Assembly: GCA_003249255.1 (NCBI GenBank)
Contig: QKJP01000032.1
Coordinates: 1-54,147, forward strand
Length of the DNA: 54,147 bases
Source: Bacteroidales bacterium
GTDB taxonomy: Bacteria > Bacteroidota > Bacteroidia > Bacteroidales > Marinilabiliaceae
Direction: 5' to 3'
The position numbers and the translations under genes are program-made. The stretch's first letter is position 1. Each line of letters starts with the position of its first letter. Under the pieces are notes generated by a model. That model worked only from the letters and a program-made list of their open reading frames with translations, did no database searches and had not been told where the DNA came from. Positions 8,050 through 15,964 of the stretch are shown one piece after another.

Positions 8050-9180
8050 TTAATTGTTAAAGAAATGATTGATTTTACTTGCAATAGATTCTGTACTTGC
8101 ATTTTTTTTAAAGAAAGAGATGGCTTGTTGTTTTTGTTGCTCTTTGATCTGTATTGAGTTTTTACTTAATATTCGAATCAATTCATTAACTAAGTTATAC
8201 CTATCAATAATCAGTTCATTTTGATTAATCGCTTTTAAAATATCAGGAATATCACAAACATCTGATCCTATTATAGGCTTGCCCATACTCAAGGCTTCAA
8301 TTAACTTAGCTGGAATTTGCATTTCAGTAGCAGGACATAATGTTTGTAATATTGGGATTGCATCTGCTAATTTTATGATCTCTGGCATATCTGAGTTGGG
8401 AATCATTCCAAGAATAAAGCATCTGTCATTTAATTTATTTTTTGCTAATTTAAACATTTCCTGAGATGGATTTCCTGCTAGAACTAATTTCCAATCTTTG
8501 GTTCTATTATCCATTAAAGCCGAAATTATATTATCTAATCCATTGTAGCTTACAGAGCGCCCTGCAAATAACAATAATTTTGAATTTATGGGTAGTCCAT
8601 ATTTTTTTCTTAATTCTTTTATGTTAGGTAAGTTGTTGGGATTATAAGCATTAGCATCCGGACCGTGAAGGACAATGATACCACCATATTTATTTTGAAG
8701 ACTCTTACAGACAACGGTTTTGTGTTTTGCTATTTTGGTAAAAGGAAATAAGAGTTTTGTATAAATCTTATTTTTGGGATACCAAGGATTTCTTAGGAAT
8801 TGTCTAAAAGTATTAGGGGCTCCTTCTTCCCAATATTCGTTGTCCTCAATATCAAGTATTAACTTTTTTTTAATTCCAAATTTACTAGCTATTAAGGCTG
8901 GAAATAAACTCGACCATAAGGGTTTGAAAGCATATATAACTTCTCCTTCAGCCAATTTTGCTAACTGAGGACTTTTTAAGATTTGTGACCTTATATCCAA
9001 ATAAGTTCTAATAGTTTTATAATTGAATTCATTTTTATATGGTTCAAAAATATTATCAGAATTTATGGTAAAACCGATGATTTCAACTTCATGCCCCAAA
9101 TGAATAAGAGCCCGCGCTATTGGTACAGCGCGAACTATTGGATTGGAAGATAAGTCATGTACGAAAAGACTAACTTTCAT
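8050..9180 (-). CDS. GT4 glycosyltransferase
   Basis: A retaining GT-B glycosyltransferase of 376 aa. The N-terminal Rossmann domain begins MKVSLFVHDLSSNPIVRA, with a glycine-rich acceptor loop. The C-terminal domain has LLLFAGRSVSYNGLDNII and then PAKLIEALSMGKPIIGSDV, the donor-binding motif in which the family E-x7-E is partly kept (the first Glu is in TEMQIPAK, the second in IEALSMG). It stands alone between the MBOAT remnant (250-base gap without a gene) and the epimerase. The sugar it transfers is unknown. Confidence 0.85.
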   Translation of the reverse strand: MKVSLFVHDLSSNPIVRAVPIARALIHLGHEVEIIGFTINSDNIFEPYKNEFNYKTIRTYLDIRSQILKSPQLAKLAEGEVIYAFKPLWSSLFPALIASKFGIKKKLILDIEDNEYWEEGAPNTFRQFLRNPWYPKNKIYTKLLFPFTKIAKHKTVVCKSLQNKYGGIIVLHGPDANAYNPNNLPNIKELRKKYGLPINSKLLLFAGRSVSYNGLDNIISALMDNRTKDWKLVLAGNPSQEMFKLAKNKLNDRCFILGMIPNSDMPEIIKLADAIPILQTLCPATEMQIPAKLIEALSMGKPIIGSDVCDIPDILKAINQNELIIDRYNLVNELIRILSKNSIQIKEQQKQQAISFFKKNASTESIASKINHFFNN

Positions 9181-9232
9181 ACTATATTATGTTAAGTATT
9201 GTGTATCTTCTGTTTTTTTATTTTACTAAATT

Positions 9233-10228
9233 TTACTCCAACCAAAGTGGTGGAACATTTTTATTGATTTCAATATTTTTGAATTTTTTACTTTCTCTTG
9301 CCCCAACTTTTAATACCCAGTTAGCCATTTTAACCAGTCCTTTTTGAAGTGAGGTGTGCTCTCTTTCTCCAAAATATTTTTTTGCTTTTGAATGATCTGA
9401 ATATGCAATTTTTACTTCGTTTCTAGCTTCTAAGTGTCTAATTGGGAAATCAGGTTTTTGCAAGGCATTACAAACTTCTTTGGCCAAAGTATTTACTGTG
9501 AAAGGAATATCTGCTCCCACATTAAAAATCTCGTTGTAAGCATTTTCTGTCCATGCAGATTCCGCAATTATATCTACAATATCTCCTACATAGCTAAATG
9601 CTCTCTGTTGTTCGCCATCTCCAAAAATAGTAAATGGTTTATCTTGCAGTATTTGGTTCATGAAAATACCAACCACATTACGGTATTTATCTCCAATATT
9701 TTGAAATTCACCATAAACATTATGCGGCCTGAAGATTACGTAGTTTAGCCCAAACATATCCTGAGCATTTTTTAAATCAAATTCAACTGCAAGTTTTGCA
9801 ATACCATAAGGATCTTCGGGTATCGGAGTCATATCTTCCCGCATTGGTACTTGATTAGCTCCATAGACTGCTATAGAACTAGTAAAAACAAAACATTTTA
9901 CGTTATGTTTTACAGATTCATTAATTAAATTAATGCTACCAATTAAATTGTTTTCATAATTAAAACGTCTGATAAAATGACTTAATCCTTCTGCGGCATA
10001 TGCTGCCAAATGATACACATAATCGAATTTGTATTTGGTAAATAATTCACTCATCAATGTAACATCATTGATTGAACCTTCGATAAAGGTAATTTCTTGT
10101 GGAATGTTTTCTTTATATCCACCAGATAAATCATCGAGAGCAATTATATTTATACTGTATTTTGATAGTTCTCGTATTAGGTGAGATCCTATAAAACCTG
10201 CGGCACCTGTGACTAAAGCATTTTTCAT
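9233..10228 (-). CDS. NAD-dependent sugar epimerase/dehydratase (extended SDR)
   Basis: A GalE/WbpP-like enzyme that would act on a nucleotide sugar in the cytoplasm. GAAGFIGS (8-15) is the NAD-binding glycine motif, the catalytic pair is Y141-x3-K145 in DPYGIAK, and TSS (116-118) supplies the active-site serine. RPHNVYGEFQ and FGDGEQQRAFSYVGDIV are the substrate-binding segments of the extended SDR family. At 331 aa it is full length. UDP-glucose/GlcNAc 4-epimerase is the likeliest activity, but dehydratases share the motifs. It lies 21 bases after the upstream glycosyltransferase. Confidence 0.85.
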   Translation of the reverse strand: MKNALVTGAAGFIGSHLIRELSKYSINIIALDDLSGGYKENIPQEITFIEGSINDVTLMSELFTKYKFDYVYHLAAYAAEGLSHFIRRFNYENNLIGSINLINESVKHNVKCFVFTSSIAVYGANQVPMREDMTPIPEDPYGIAKLAVEFDLKNAQDMFGLNYVIFRPHNVYGEFQNIGDKYRNVVGIFMNQILQDKPFTIFGDGEQQRAFSYVGDIVDIIAESAWTENAYNEIFNVGADIPFTVNTLAKEVCNALQKPDFPIRHLEARNEVKIAYSDHSKAKKYFGEREHTSLQKGLVKMANWVLKVGARESKKFKNIEINKNVPPLWLE

Positions 10229-10249
10229 TCTATTTGTGTTTTTAATTAA

Positions 10250-11011
10250 TTAACCGTTATATTTTCCATCTTTTTTATACCAAGAACTAACATTTGTGGT
10301 TGTGGAGCGAAAAAATATTTCTTCACTATTCAATTTATTTTCGTCAATATACCAAGGTAAATGGCGTGCTATGTAATTTCCGCCTGTTCGTATTGTTTTA
10401 TCCCATTGTTGATACCTAGTATTTGGTTCGTAAAGAGCAAAAGTAGTATCGATTCGAGCTCTGTAAATATCTTTTTCTATTAGATTTAACCAATATTGTT
10501 TTTCCCATTCTATTACTTCTTCTTTTCGATCATAGTGATCAGGAAGATCATCTATTTTTAAACCAAATCCTACTTTCGTAATCTCTGGGTAGTTGTCTAA
10601 AACCTGTTTGAAATACTCTACTGCATTTAGAGGACATTCTTCTATTGGAATGATATCAGGATCAGTTAAAATATAGTATTGGTTTTTAAACCAAAGTTGT
10701 ATGTGTGTTTCCCATAATGCAGTGTGTCCAACGTTTTGAGTTAATCTAAAAACAACATAAGGTGTTTTTTTATAAAACTCTAAAAGTGGGGGGTAAGTTG
10801 AGTTATTATCGATGATGTAAATTCTTCTCATACCTGCCTTTTCTAACCAGGCTATTTGTTTTTGGAGATATTCTAAACGATTGAAATTGTTAATAATTAC
10901 CGGTACTTGTTGCCAAGTTGTATAAGGCTTGTTAAATGCAGCTTTCATTTTAGCCAAAAGACGAAAAGCTTTGTTGTTGTTTTTAAATCCGGGAGTTATT
11001 TTAATGATCAT
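10250..11011 (-). CDS. GT2-like glycosyltransferase
   Basis: A GT-A-fold transferase of 253 aa. PVIINNFNR (37-45), IDNNST (67-72), NVGH (93-96) and TDPDIIP (116-122) follow one another as in the small family of capsule glycosyltransferases that use a DPDI metal-binding motif in place of DxD. There are no membrane segments. It ends 21 bases before the epimerase. Upstream lies the Fic/repeat insertion, so it has been separated from the next glycosyltransferase (13200-14192) by 2.2 kb of non-biosynthetic DNA. Its donor is unknown. Confidence 0.75.
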   Translation of the reverse strand: MIIKITPGFKNNNKAFRLLAKMKAAFNKPYTTWQQVPVIINNFNRLEYLQKQIAWLEKAGMRRIYIIDNNSTYPPLLEFYKKTPYVVFRLTQNVGHTALWETHIQLWFKNQYYILTDPDIIPIEECPLNAVEYFKQVLDNYPEITKVGFGLKIDDLPDHYDRKEEVIEWEKQYWLNLIEKDIYRARIDTTFALYEPNTRYQQWDKTIRTGGNYIARHLPWYIDENKLNSEEIFFRSTTTNVSSWYKKDGKYNG

Positions 11012-11046
11012 TGGTTGGTGTTATGTCAACTAAATAGTAGGAATTC

Positions 11047-11540
11047 TTTGTCCGCAGATTACTCAGATTACCACAGATTATATCTTAGGATTTGGGCAAA
11101 AAGCATTCGTGTTGTTTAGTGTCCTTCGTGGTCTTATTTTTTAGTCCACTAATTACACGAATTCTCACTAATTGTTTTTAGCAGTTCTTTCTGTGTTAAA
11201 CTATGAATTCTGTAGTGTTATTTTTTTGTCCGCAGATTACTCAGATTACCACAGATTATATGTTAGGATTTGGGCGAAGAGCTTTCGTGTTATATAGTGT
11301 CCTTTGTGGTCTTGTTTTTTAGTCCACTAATTACACGAATTCTCACTAATTGTTTTTAGCAGTTCTTTCTGTGTTAAACTATGAATTCTGTAGTGTTATT
11401 TTTTTGTCCGCAGATTATTCAGATTTCCACAAATTATGATTTAGGGTTTGGTGAGGAGTTTTCGTGCTGTATAGTGTCTTTTCTGGTTTTATAGATTTCT
11501 TGTCTTCGAATTTACACGAATTATTCCATACCATCAGATC
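11047..11540. repeat. 178-bp tandem repeat array, left of the Fic gene
   Basis: Units start at 11047, 11225 and 11403, each with TTTGTCCGCAGATTA, an exact 178-base period. Units 1 and 2 are nearly identical; their right-hand halves, from TCCACTAATTACACGAAT (11145 in unit 1) onward, show no difference that I could see. The third unit is diverged and fades after about 11525. No open frame is conserved across units, so they are not coding. The remaining bases of this 586-base gap (11012-11046 and 11541-11597) hold nothing I recognise. The same sequence family resumes at 12640 in the same orientation. Confidence 0.9.
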
Positions 11541-11597
11541 ACATATGTGTTCATCAGTGAATTCTGCCGTTTTATCATTTAACTTGATTAAAGAAAT

Positions 11598-12389
11598 TTA
11601 AGATACTTTATTCTCAAGGTATTCTGACATACCATATGCAAGAAACTCAACTATTGGTTTGTCAGACTTTATATTTTCACTTTCAACAATCTTATTGATA
11701 TACTCAAAACGGTCTTCTTCTGAGGTAATCTTAGTAAAGATTGGTGGACAGTTATTTTTCATTAGTATGATTCCCATTATTATTCGACAAACTCTACCAT
11801 TCCCATCAGCAAAAGGATGGATGTGATTTAGGAATAAATTGTGAAAAAATGCTATTGCTGTCAATAAATGATTTTCTTCTTTGTTATTGTTGATGTGCTT
11901 AAACTTATTATTAAAAATATCCAAGTACGAGTTCATTACCATTTCCAAATTAAAATGAGGAACATACTCTTTGTTTGGAAAGAATGGTTCTCTATAGCCA
12001 ACAGTAGAGATGTTTCTATATTCTCCAACTAAGTGAGGCTTAAAATCAACCTCCCAAGACATTTCACTACTCATTAATTCCTTATGGATTTCTTTTACAG
12101 TTTCTTCATTTAATTCAAAACTTTCATAATGGTTTACCAAGGCTGATAATATGTCTTTATGATTTGAAACATCCAAGAGGCTTTTCATTTTTGCTTTCTC
12201 TACTAATTGATTATTTAAAAATCGAATAGTATCTCCATATTGCAAACTTTCATCTTCAACTCTTGCTGAATAAAAAGTGAAGTCATTTAATAAGTTCTTC
12301 TTGAAATCATCTGTCCAATTAGGTCTGGGATATTTCTCCTGAAATTTAATTAATGCAGAATTAAATCTAATGAGATAATCGGGAAGCAT
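11598..12389 (-). CDS. Fic/DOC family AMP-transferase
   Basis: Fic enzymes transfer AMP, or another phosphate-containing group, from a nucleotide to a hydroxyl on a target protein. The active-site loop HPFADGNGR lies at 191-199 with the following Arg at 202, exactly the family consensus with catalytic His191. An N-terminal inhibitory helix is visible: FYSARVEDESLQYGDT, matching (S/T)-x3-E-(G/N) at S41-E45 except that position 46 is Asp. The length of 263 aa fits the class with its own N-terminal inhibitory motif. Its start codon overlaps the stop of the small gene upstream by one base. It has no evident role in glycan synthesis and sits inside a repeat array, which suggests a mobile cassette. 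Confidence 0.88.
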   Translation of the reverse strand: MLPDYLIRFNSALIKFQEKYPRPNWTDDFKKNLLNDFTFYSARVEDESLQYGDTIRFLNNQLVEKAKMKSLLDVSNHKDILSALVNHYESFELNEETVKEIHKELMSSEMSWEVDFKPHLVGEYRNISTVGYREPFFPNKEYVPHFNLEMVMNSYLDIFNNKFKHINNNKEENHLLTAIAFFHNLFLNHIHPFADGNGRVCRIIMGIILMKNNCPPIFTKITSEEDRFEYINKIVESENIKSDKPIVEFLAYGMSEYLENKVS

Positions 12390-12601
12390 TAGTCCTTATA
12401 TTTATAGAAAACATAACGAACCCAACTTTTAATATCATGTGGGTATGCAAAAAGTAAATTGTTTTTTTTGATAAGTGTTTTTCCAAAGAAAAACTTATTA
12501 AAATCAACTTTAAAAGCATTAGGAATTTTTTCAATAGACACTAAATCCTTTGAAAAGGAAAGCTCTTTTAAAATTTCTATATCACTTTTACTAATCAACA
12601 T
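12389..12601 (-). CDS. Small protein coupled to Fic, function unknown
   Basis: A 70-codon frame beginning MLISKSDIEILKELSFSK; an upstream in-frame ATG at 12622 would add seven residues. It ends on the base that begins the Fic start codon, so the two are translationally coupled. The sequence is short, charged and aromatic at its C-terminus (FAYPHDIKSWVRYVF), with no signal peptide or membrane segment. I do not recognise a family. By position it might be an antitoxin or partner of Fic, but class II Fic proteins carry their inhibitor within themselves, so that role is only a guess. Confidence 0.55.
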   Translation of the reverse strand: MLISKSDIEILKELSFSKDLVSIEKIPNAFKVDFNKFFFGKTLIKKNNLLFAYPHDIKSWVRYVFYKYKD

Positions 12602-12639
12602 TACTTTATGAATTATATGCAAAGTTATAAAAAATGGAG

Positions 12640-12990
12640 GACTTTTGAGTTATCGAATTTGCACGAATTTGCATGATTAATTTTGTCCACAGATTATTCA
12701 GATTATCACAAAATTATGTTTTAGGGTTTAGTCGATGAATTTACGTGCTGTTTAGTGTTTTTTGTGGTTTTATTTTTTTGTCATCGAATTAGAACGAATT
12801 TACACTAATTATCTTTAATAGGCTCTAAGGTATTTTTCATAGTTTTTGATCCACCTATTTCTCATATTACCACAATTTTTGTTTTAGGGTTTAATCGAGA
12901 GGCTTTTGTATTGTTTAGTGGTCTTCGTGGTTGCTAACTGATTGTCATTGAATTAAAGCGAATTATTTTTTATAGTTTAAAATCTTACGT
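12640..12990. repeat. Diverged copies of the 178-bp repeat, right of the Fic gene
   Basis: The array continues in the same orientation as at 11047-11540. The tail of one unit (CGAATTTGCACGAATTTGCA, from about 12647) is followed by a unit starting at 12682 (TTTGTCCACAGATTATTCAG) and another at about 12845 (TTTGATCCACCTATTTCTCA). The period here is about 163 bases and the copies are clearly older than those on the left. The Fic module thus interrupts one continuous array. No gene was found in 12602-13199. Confidence 0.8.
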
Positions 12991-13022
12991 GGGATTAAAA
13001 AATCGTCCAAAGAAGAACTAAA

Positions 13023-13170
13023 GCATTAACTAATGCTCCCTAATTTAAAATGTCTAATAAATCTTAGTATTCATCCCCCTAATCGTTATGGGGATAGAGT
13101 TATAGAGTTTTACTTGAGCTTGAATTTATGGGGGTAAGGAGAGAAGGAATTAAATATGCTTTTTAATTCC
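13023..13170. other. Cluster of three hairpins after the GT2 gene
   Basis: Three inverted repeats lie in the gap downstream of the 13200-14192 gene on its strand: AGCATTA/TAATGCT (13023-13038), ATCCCC/GGGGAT (13074-13079/13091-13096) and GGAATTAA/TTAATTCC (13146-13153/13163-13170). None has a clean T tract, so they are weak terminators at best. They could stop or slow transcription before the Fic insertion, or be remnants of its boundary. Confidence 0.45.
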
Positions 13171-13199
13171 TATGTTTTCTATTTGACCCCTTTTTAGTG

Positions 13200-14192
13200 T
13201 TATTCCGTGATTTCCATAGTTCTTGATTTGTAAAAGTTTTTAAGGTACAAATTAAAAAAGAGTCCTATTGTTTTACGGTTTAGTTTTAGATAGCCTGATT
13301 TAACAGCTGCTTTAAAGGCTTCTTTACTTTCTTGTATAAGACCATCATTAAATAAAGTTACCATGTATTTATGAGCAAAGTATCCATGGAATTTAGGAAT
13401 GTTTAGATGTTTAAAATTCCAATTTTGACTAGTATAATGATGTGTTTTGGTATCTCTGTCTACATATTTTTGTAATACTTCAGGAAGCTGAGTTTGTAAG
13501 CAAAGTTGTTGTAAGATGTTTTGTTGTTCTTTATTAAAGGCGTTAAATCCTTCTCCGAAAGATTTAGAATTACCGTGTTGGCGAAAATGGGCCAATGTTT
13601 CATTCATGCATACTACATTAGCTTGTCCAAAATGGCATAGGTAGCGCATCCATAATTCGTTGTCAAAAACATATCTTAACGATTCGTTTACCCCCCCTAA
13701 TTTCTGAATTATTTCACTTTTGTAAAATGTTCCGGGCTGATTCATTTCTATATTCAACAGAGTATCGGTTGGATTTTTTTTTAAGCCCATTCTGTAAATG
13801 TGGCTTGTTTTACCGGTATCTTCCCAAAAACAATGGGTGTAACCACAAAAAACCTCACCATTGGGGTTAGAATTGTATTGATCAGCTATGGCCATTAAGG
13901 CACCTGGTTCTAAAAAATCATCACTGTTTATCCAATTCACAATATCTCCGGTAGCAATTTTCAAACCTTTATTAATAGCATGTGCTTGACCATTATCAGT
14001 TTCACTGACCCAATAATTTATTTTTCCAGCATACTGTTTAATTATATCCACTGTATTATCAGTACTACCACCATCAATAATTATGTATTCTAAATTAGGG
14101 TAGTTTTGTTTAAGTATGGATGTTATGGTATGTTCAATGTATTGACCTTGATTTAAACTGGGTGTGATAATTGTTATTTTGGGTAATTGCAT
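13200..14192 (-). CDS. GT2 glycosyltransferase
   Basis: A family 2 glycosyltransferase of 330 aa. PKITIITPSLNQGQYIEHTI opens the domain, IDGGSTDN is at 39-46, the acceptor-side segment SETDNGQAHAINKG follows, and NSDDF at about 88-92 is the metal-binding site. This subgroup (TPSLNQG...IDGGSTD...NSDD) is common in capsule and O-antigen loci. The C-terminal 90 residues are not conserved. It starts 20 bases after the acetyltransferase gene ends. Downstream come hairpins and the Fic cassette, so it may be the last gene of a transcript segment. Confidence 0.86.
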   Translation of the reverse strand: MQLPKITIITPSLNQGQYIEHTITSILKQNYPNLEYIIIDGGSTDNTVDIIKQYAGKINYWVSETDNGQAHAINKGLKIATGDIVNWINSDDFLEPGALMAIADQYNSNPNGEVFCGYTHCFWEDTGKTSHIYRMGLKKNPTDTLLNIEMNQPGTFYKSEIIQKLGGVNESLRYVFDNELWMRYLCHFGQANVVCMNETLAHFRQHGNSKSFGEGFNAFNKEQQNILQQLCLQTQLPEVLQKYVDRDTKTHHYTSQNWNFKHLNIPKFHGYFAHKYMVTLFNDGLIQESKEAFKAAVKSGYLKLNRKTIGLFFNLYLKNFYKSRTMEITE

Positions 14193-14212
14193 ATTGGTGT
14201 ATTTGTGTGTTA

Positions 14213-14833
14213 CTATTTCGTAACAAATTTTCCTGGTACTCCTACAATGGTTGCGTTATCCGGTACGTCTTTAGTTATTACCGCTCCTGCTCCTACCACA
14301 ACGTTATTTCCAATTTTCACATTCGGGAGAATAGAGGCATTGGCTCCAATAAAGGTAAAGTTGCCAATAGTTGCTCCTCCTAGGATTCTTGCACCAGGAG
14401 CTATTTCGGAAAAACAACCTACATAAGTATCGTGATGTATAGAAGCATGTGAATTTATTAAACTTCCTTTTTTGATAATAGAACTGTTGCCAATAAAAGT
14501 ATGAGTCATGATGTTAAGTCCCTCATCTAACATACAATATTTACTGATGCAGGCAGAATTAGCTATAGCTGAAATACATTTACCTCCAATTTGCGTAAGT
14601 TTATTATATACCTTTTCTCTATTATAGGGGTTTCCCAGTCCAAGGATGAAATCGCTATTCTCCAAAAACAAAGCTTTTGCTAAGTTGATATCTTTTAAAA
14701 TGGCATATGTATTATATAATTTGTCTTCAGTAGAAGCAGATACATCATTAAAAAATACAATGGGGTTTACTTCATCTTCAATTAAGATTTGAAGTATCTC
14801 TTTTGCATGACCACCCGAACCCGCAATTAACAT
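14213..14833 (-). CDS. Sugar N/O-acetyltransferase, NeuD/PglD family
   Basis: The N-terminal Rossmann-like domain begins [20 protein letters not shown] (GSGGHAKE at 5-12 binds the UDP/dTDP-sugar), and from about residue 90 hexapeptide repeats form a left-handed beta helix that binds acetyl-CoA. [28 protein letters not shown] and [20 protein letters not shown] are visible turns; the His pair in SHASIHHD holds the catalytic base. It overlaps the aminotransferase by 7 bases. The pair would first aminate and then acetylate a 4-keto-6-deoxy nucleotide sugar, as VioA/VioB or PglE/PglD do. Confidence 0.87.
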   Translation of the reverse strand: MLIAGSGGHAKEILQILIEDEVNPIVFFNDVSASTEDKLYNTYAILKDINLAKALFLENSDFILGLGNPYNREKVYNKLTQIGGKCISAIANSACISKYCMLDEGLNIMTHTFIGNSSIIKKGSLINSHASIHHDTYVGCFSEIAPGARILGGATIGNFTFIGANASILPNVKIGNNVVVGAGAVITKDVPDNATIVGVPGKFVTK

Positions 14834-15927
14834 GAACTAAAATCTTTTATAAGTTGACAGATGTTTTTTACTTGTTCTTCTTCTAATTCATCAAACAGGG
14901 GTAGGCATAATACTTTTCGGCTAATAGATTTGGCTAACGGTAAGTTTTGAGCAGATTCTAAACTAGAGTAGGTAGAAAACTCACTAATTAGCGGATAAAA
15001 GTATCTTCTGGCATAAAATCCATTCTTCTTTAAATGCTCATAAAGTTCATCTCTACTTTTTCCATATTTTTCCCGCTTGATTAGAATTGCTGCATAAGCG
15101 TAGTTCCATTCAATTTCTGAGTTTGGAAATTGAAGGTCAATCCCATCAATGGTAGAAAGTAAGTTTTTGTAGGTTTCAAATGCTCTTTTTCTGCCTGCAA
15201 TGTTTTTATCAAAGTGTTTTAGTTGCAATAAACCTAAAGCAGCTTGAAATTCATTCATTTTAGCATTTATACCGGGCCCAACTACGGTTACTTCATCCGC
15301 GAAACCAAAATTTTTCAGATAATCAATGCGTTTCTTTGTTTTTTCGTCATGGCAAATAATAGCTCCTCCTTCAAAAGTGTTAAACACTTTGGTTGCATGG
15401 AAACTTAAGATGGATAAATCTCCATAATTTAGTATAGAAGAATTGTTTTCTTTTACACCAAAAGCATGTGCTGCATCGTAGATAAGTTTGAGCCCGTATC
15501 TATCACAAATGTCTTCCAATTCTTTGTGCTTACATGGATAGCCATACACATGAACCGGTAGAATTGCTGTTGTTTTTGGTGTTATTAAGCTTTCTACCAA
15601 TCTGGGATTTAACCCAAAGCCTTCGTCAATATCCGCAAATACGGGTTTAATGTCGTTCCAATGTAAAGCATGTGCAGTAGCAACAAAGGAATAGGGGGTA
15701 GTTATTACCTCACCCGTAATTCTAAGGGTTTGAAGTGCGGTGATTAAGGCCAGTGTTCCATTTGAAAATAATGAAATATATGGTACACCTAAAAACTCGG
15801 CTAATTCCTTTTCTAGTTCTTGATGAAATTTCCCATTATTGGTTAACCATTTATTGTCCCAAATGTCTTTTAAGTATTCGGAAAATTCTTCAAATGGAGG
15901 TAGGGATGGCTGCGTGACGTATATCAT
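14827..15927 (-). CDS. DegT/DnrJ/EryC1-type sugar aminotransferase
   Basis: A PLP-dependent enzyme that converts a 4-keto (or 3-keto) nucleotide sugar to the amino sugar with glutamate. The PLP-binding lysine is K180 in [15 protein letters not shown]151-A-A-H (151-154) contacts the pyridine ring, and SNGTLAL (55-61) binds the phosphate. At 366 aa it is of usual size and closest in style to VioA/FdtB-like enzymes. With the downstream NeuD-like acetyltransferase it would make an acetamido-dideoxyhexose. The dehydratase and thymidylyltransferase that should precede it are not in the window. Confidence 0.88.
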   Translation of the reverse strand: MIYVTQPSLPPFEEFSEYLKDIWDNKWLTNNGKFHQELEKELAEFLGVPYISLFSNGTLALITALQTLRITGEVITTPYSFVATAHALHWNDIKPVFADIDEGFGLNPRLVESLITPKTTAILPVHVYGYPCKHKELEDICDRYGLKLIYDAAHAFGVKENNSSILNYGDLSILSFHATKVFNTFEGGAIICHDEKTKKRIDYLKNFGFADEVTVVGPGINAKMNEFQAALGLLQLKHFDKNIAGRKRAFETYKNLLSTIDGIDLQFPNSEIEWNYAYAAILIKREKYGKSRDELYEHLKKNGFYARRYFYPLISEFSTYSSLESAQNLPLAKSISRKVLCLPLFDELEEEQVKNICQLIKDFSSC

Positions 15928-15964
15928 GAAATTTATTTTGGAATGTGTTTTAATTAATTCTCAT

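Noticed and set aside
7809-8157. Two plus-strand open frames of about 60 codons
   Set aside because: They run against the operon, overlap the start of nothing recognisable and the second overlaps the GT4 gene; composition is that of AT-rich chance frames.
11047-12990. Regular repeats considered as a CRISPR array
   Set aside because: The repeated unit is the whole 163-178 bases with no constant short repeat and variable spacers, and no cas genes are near.
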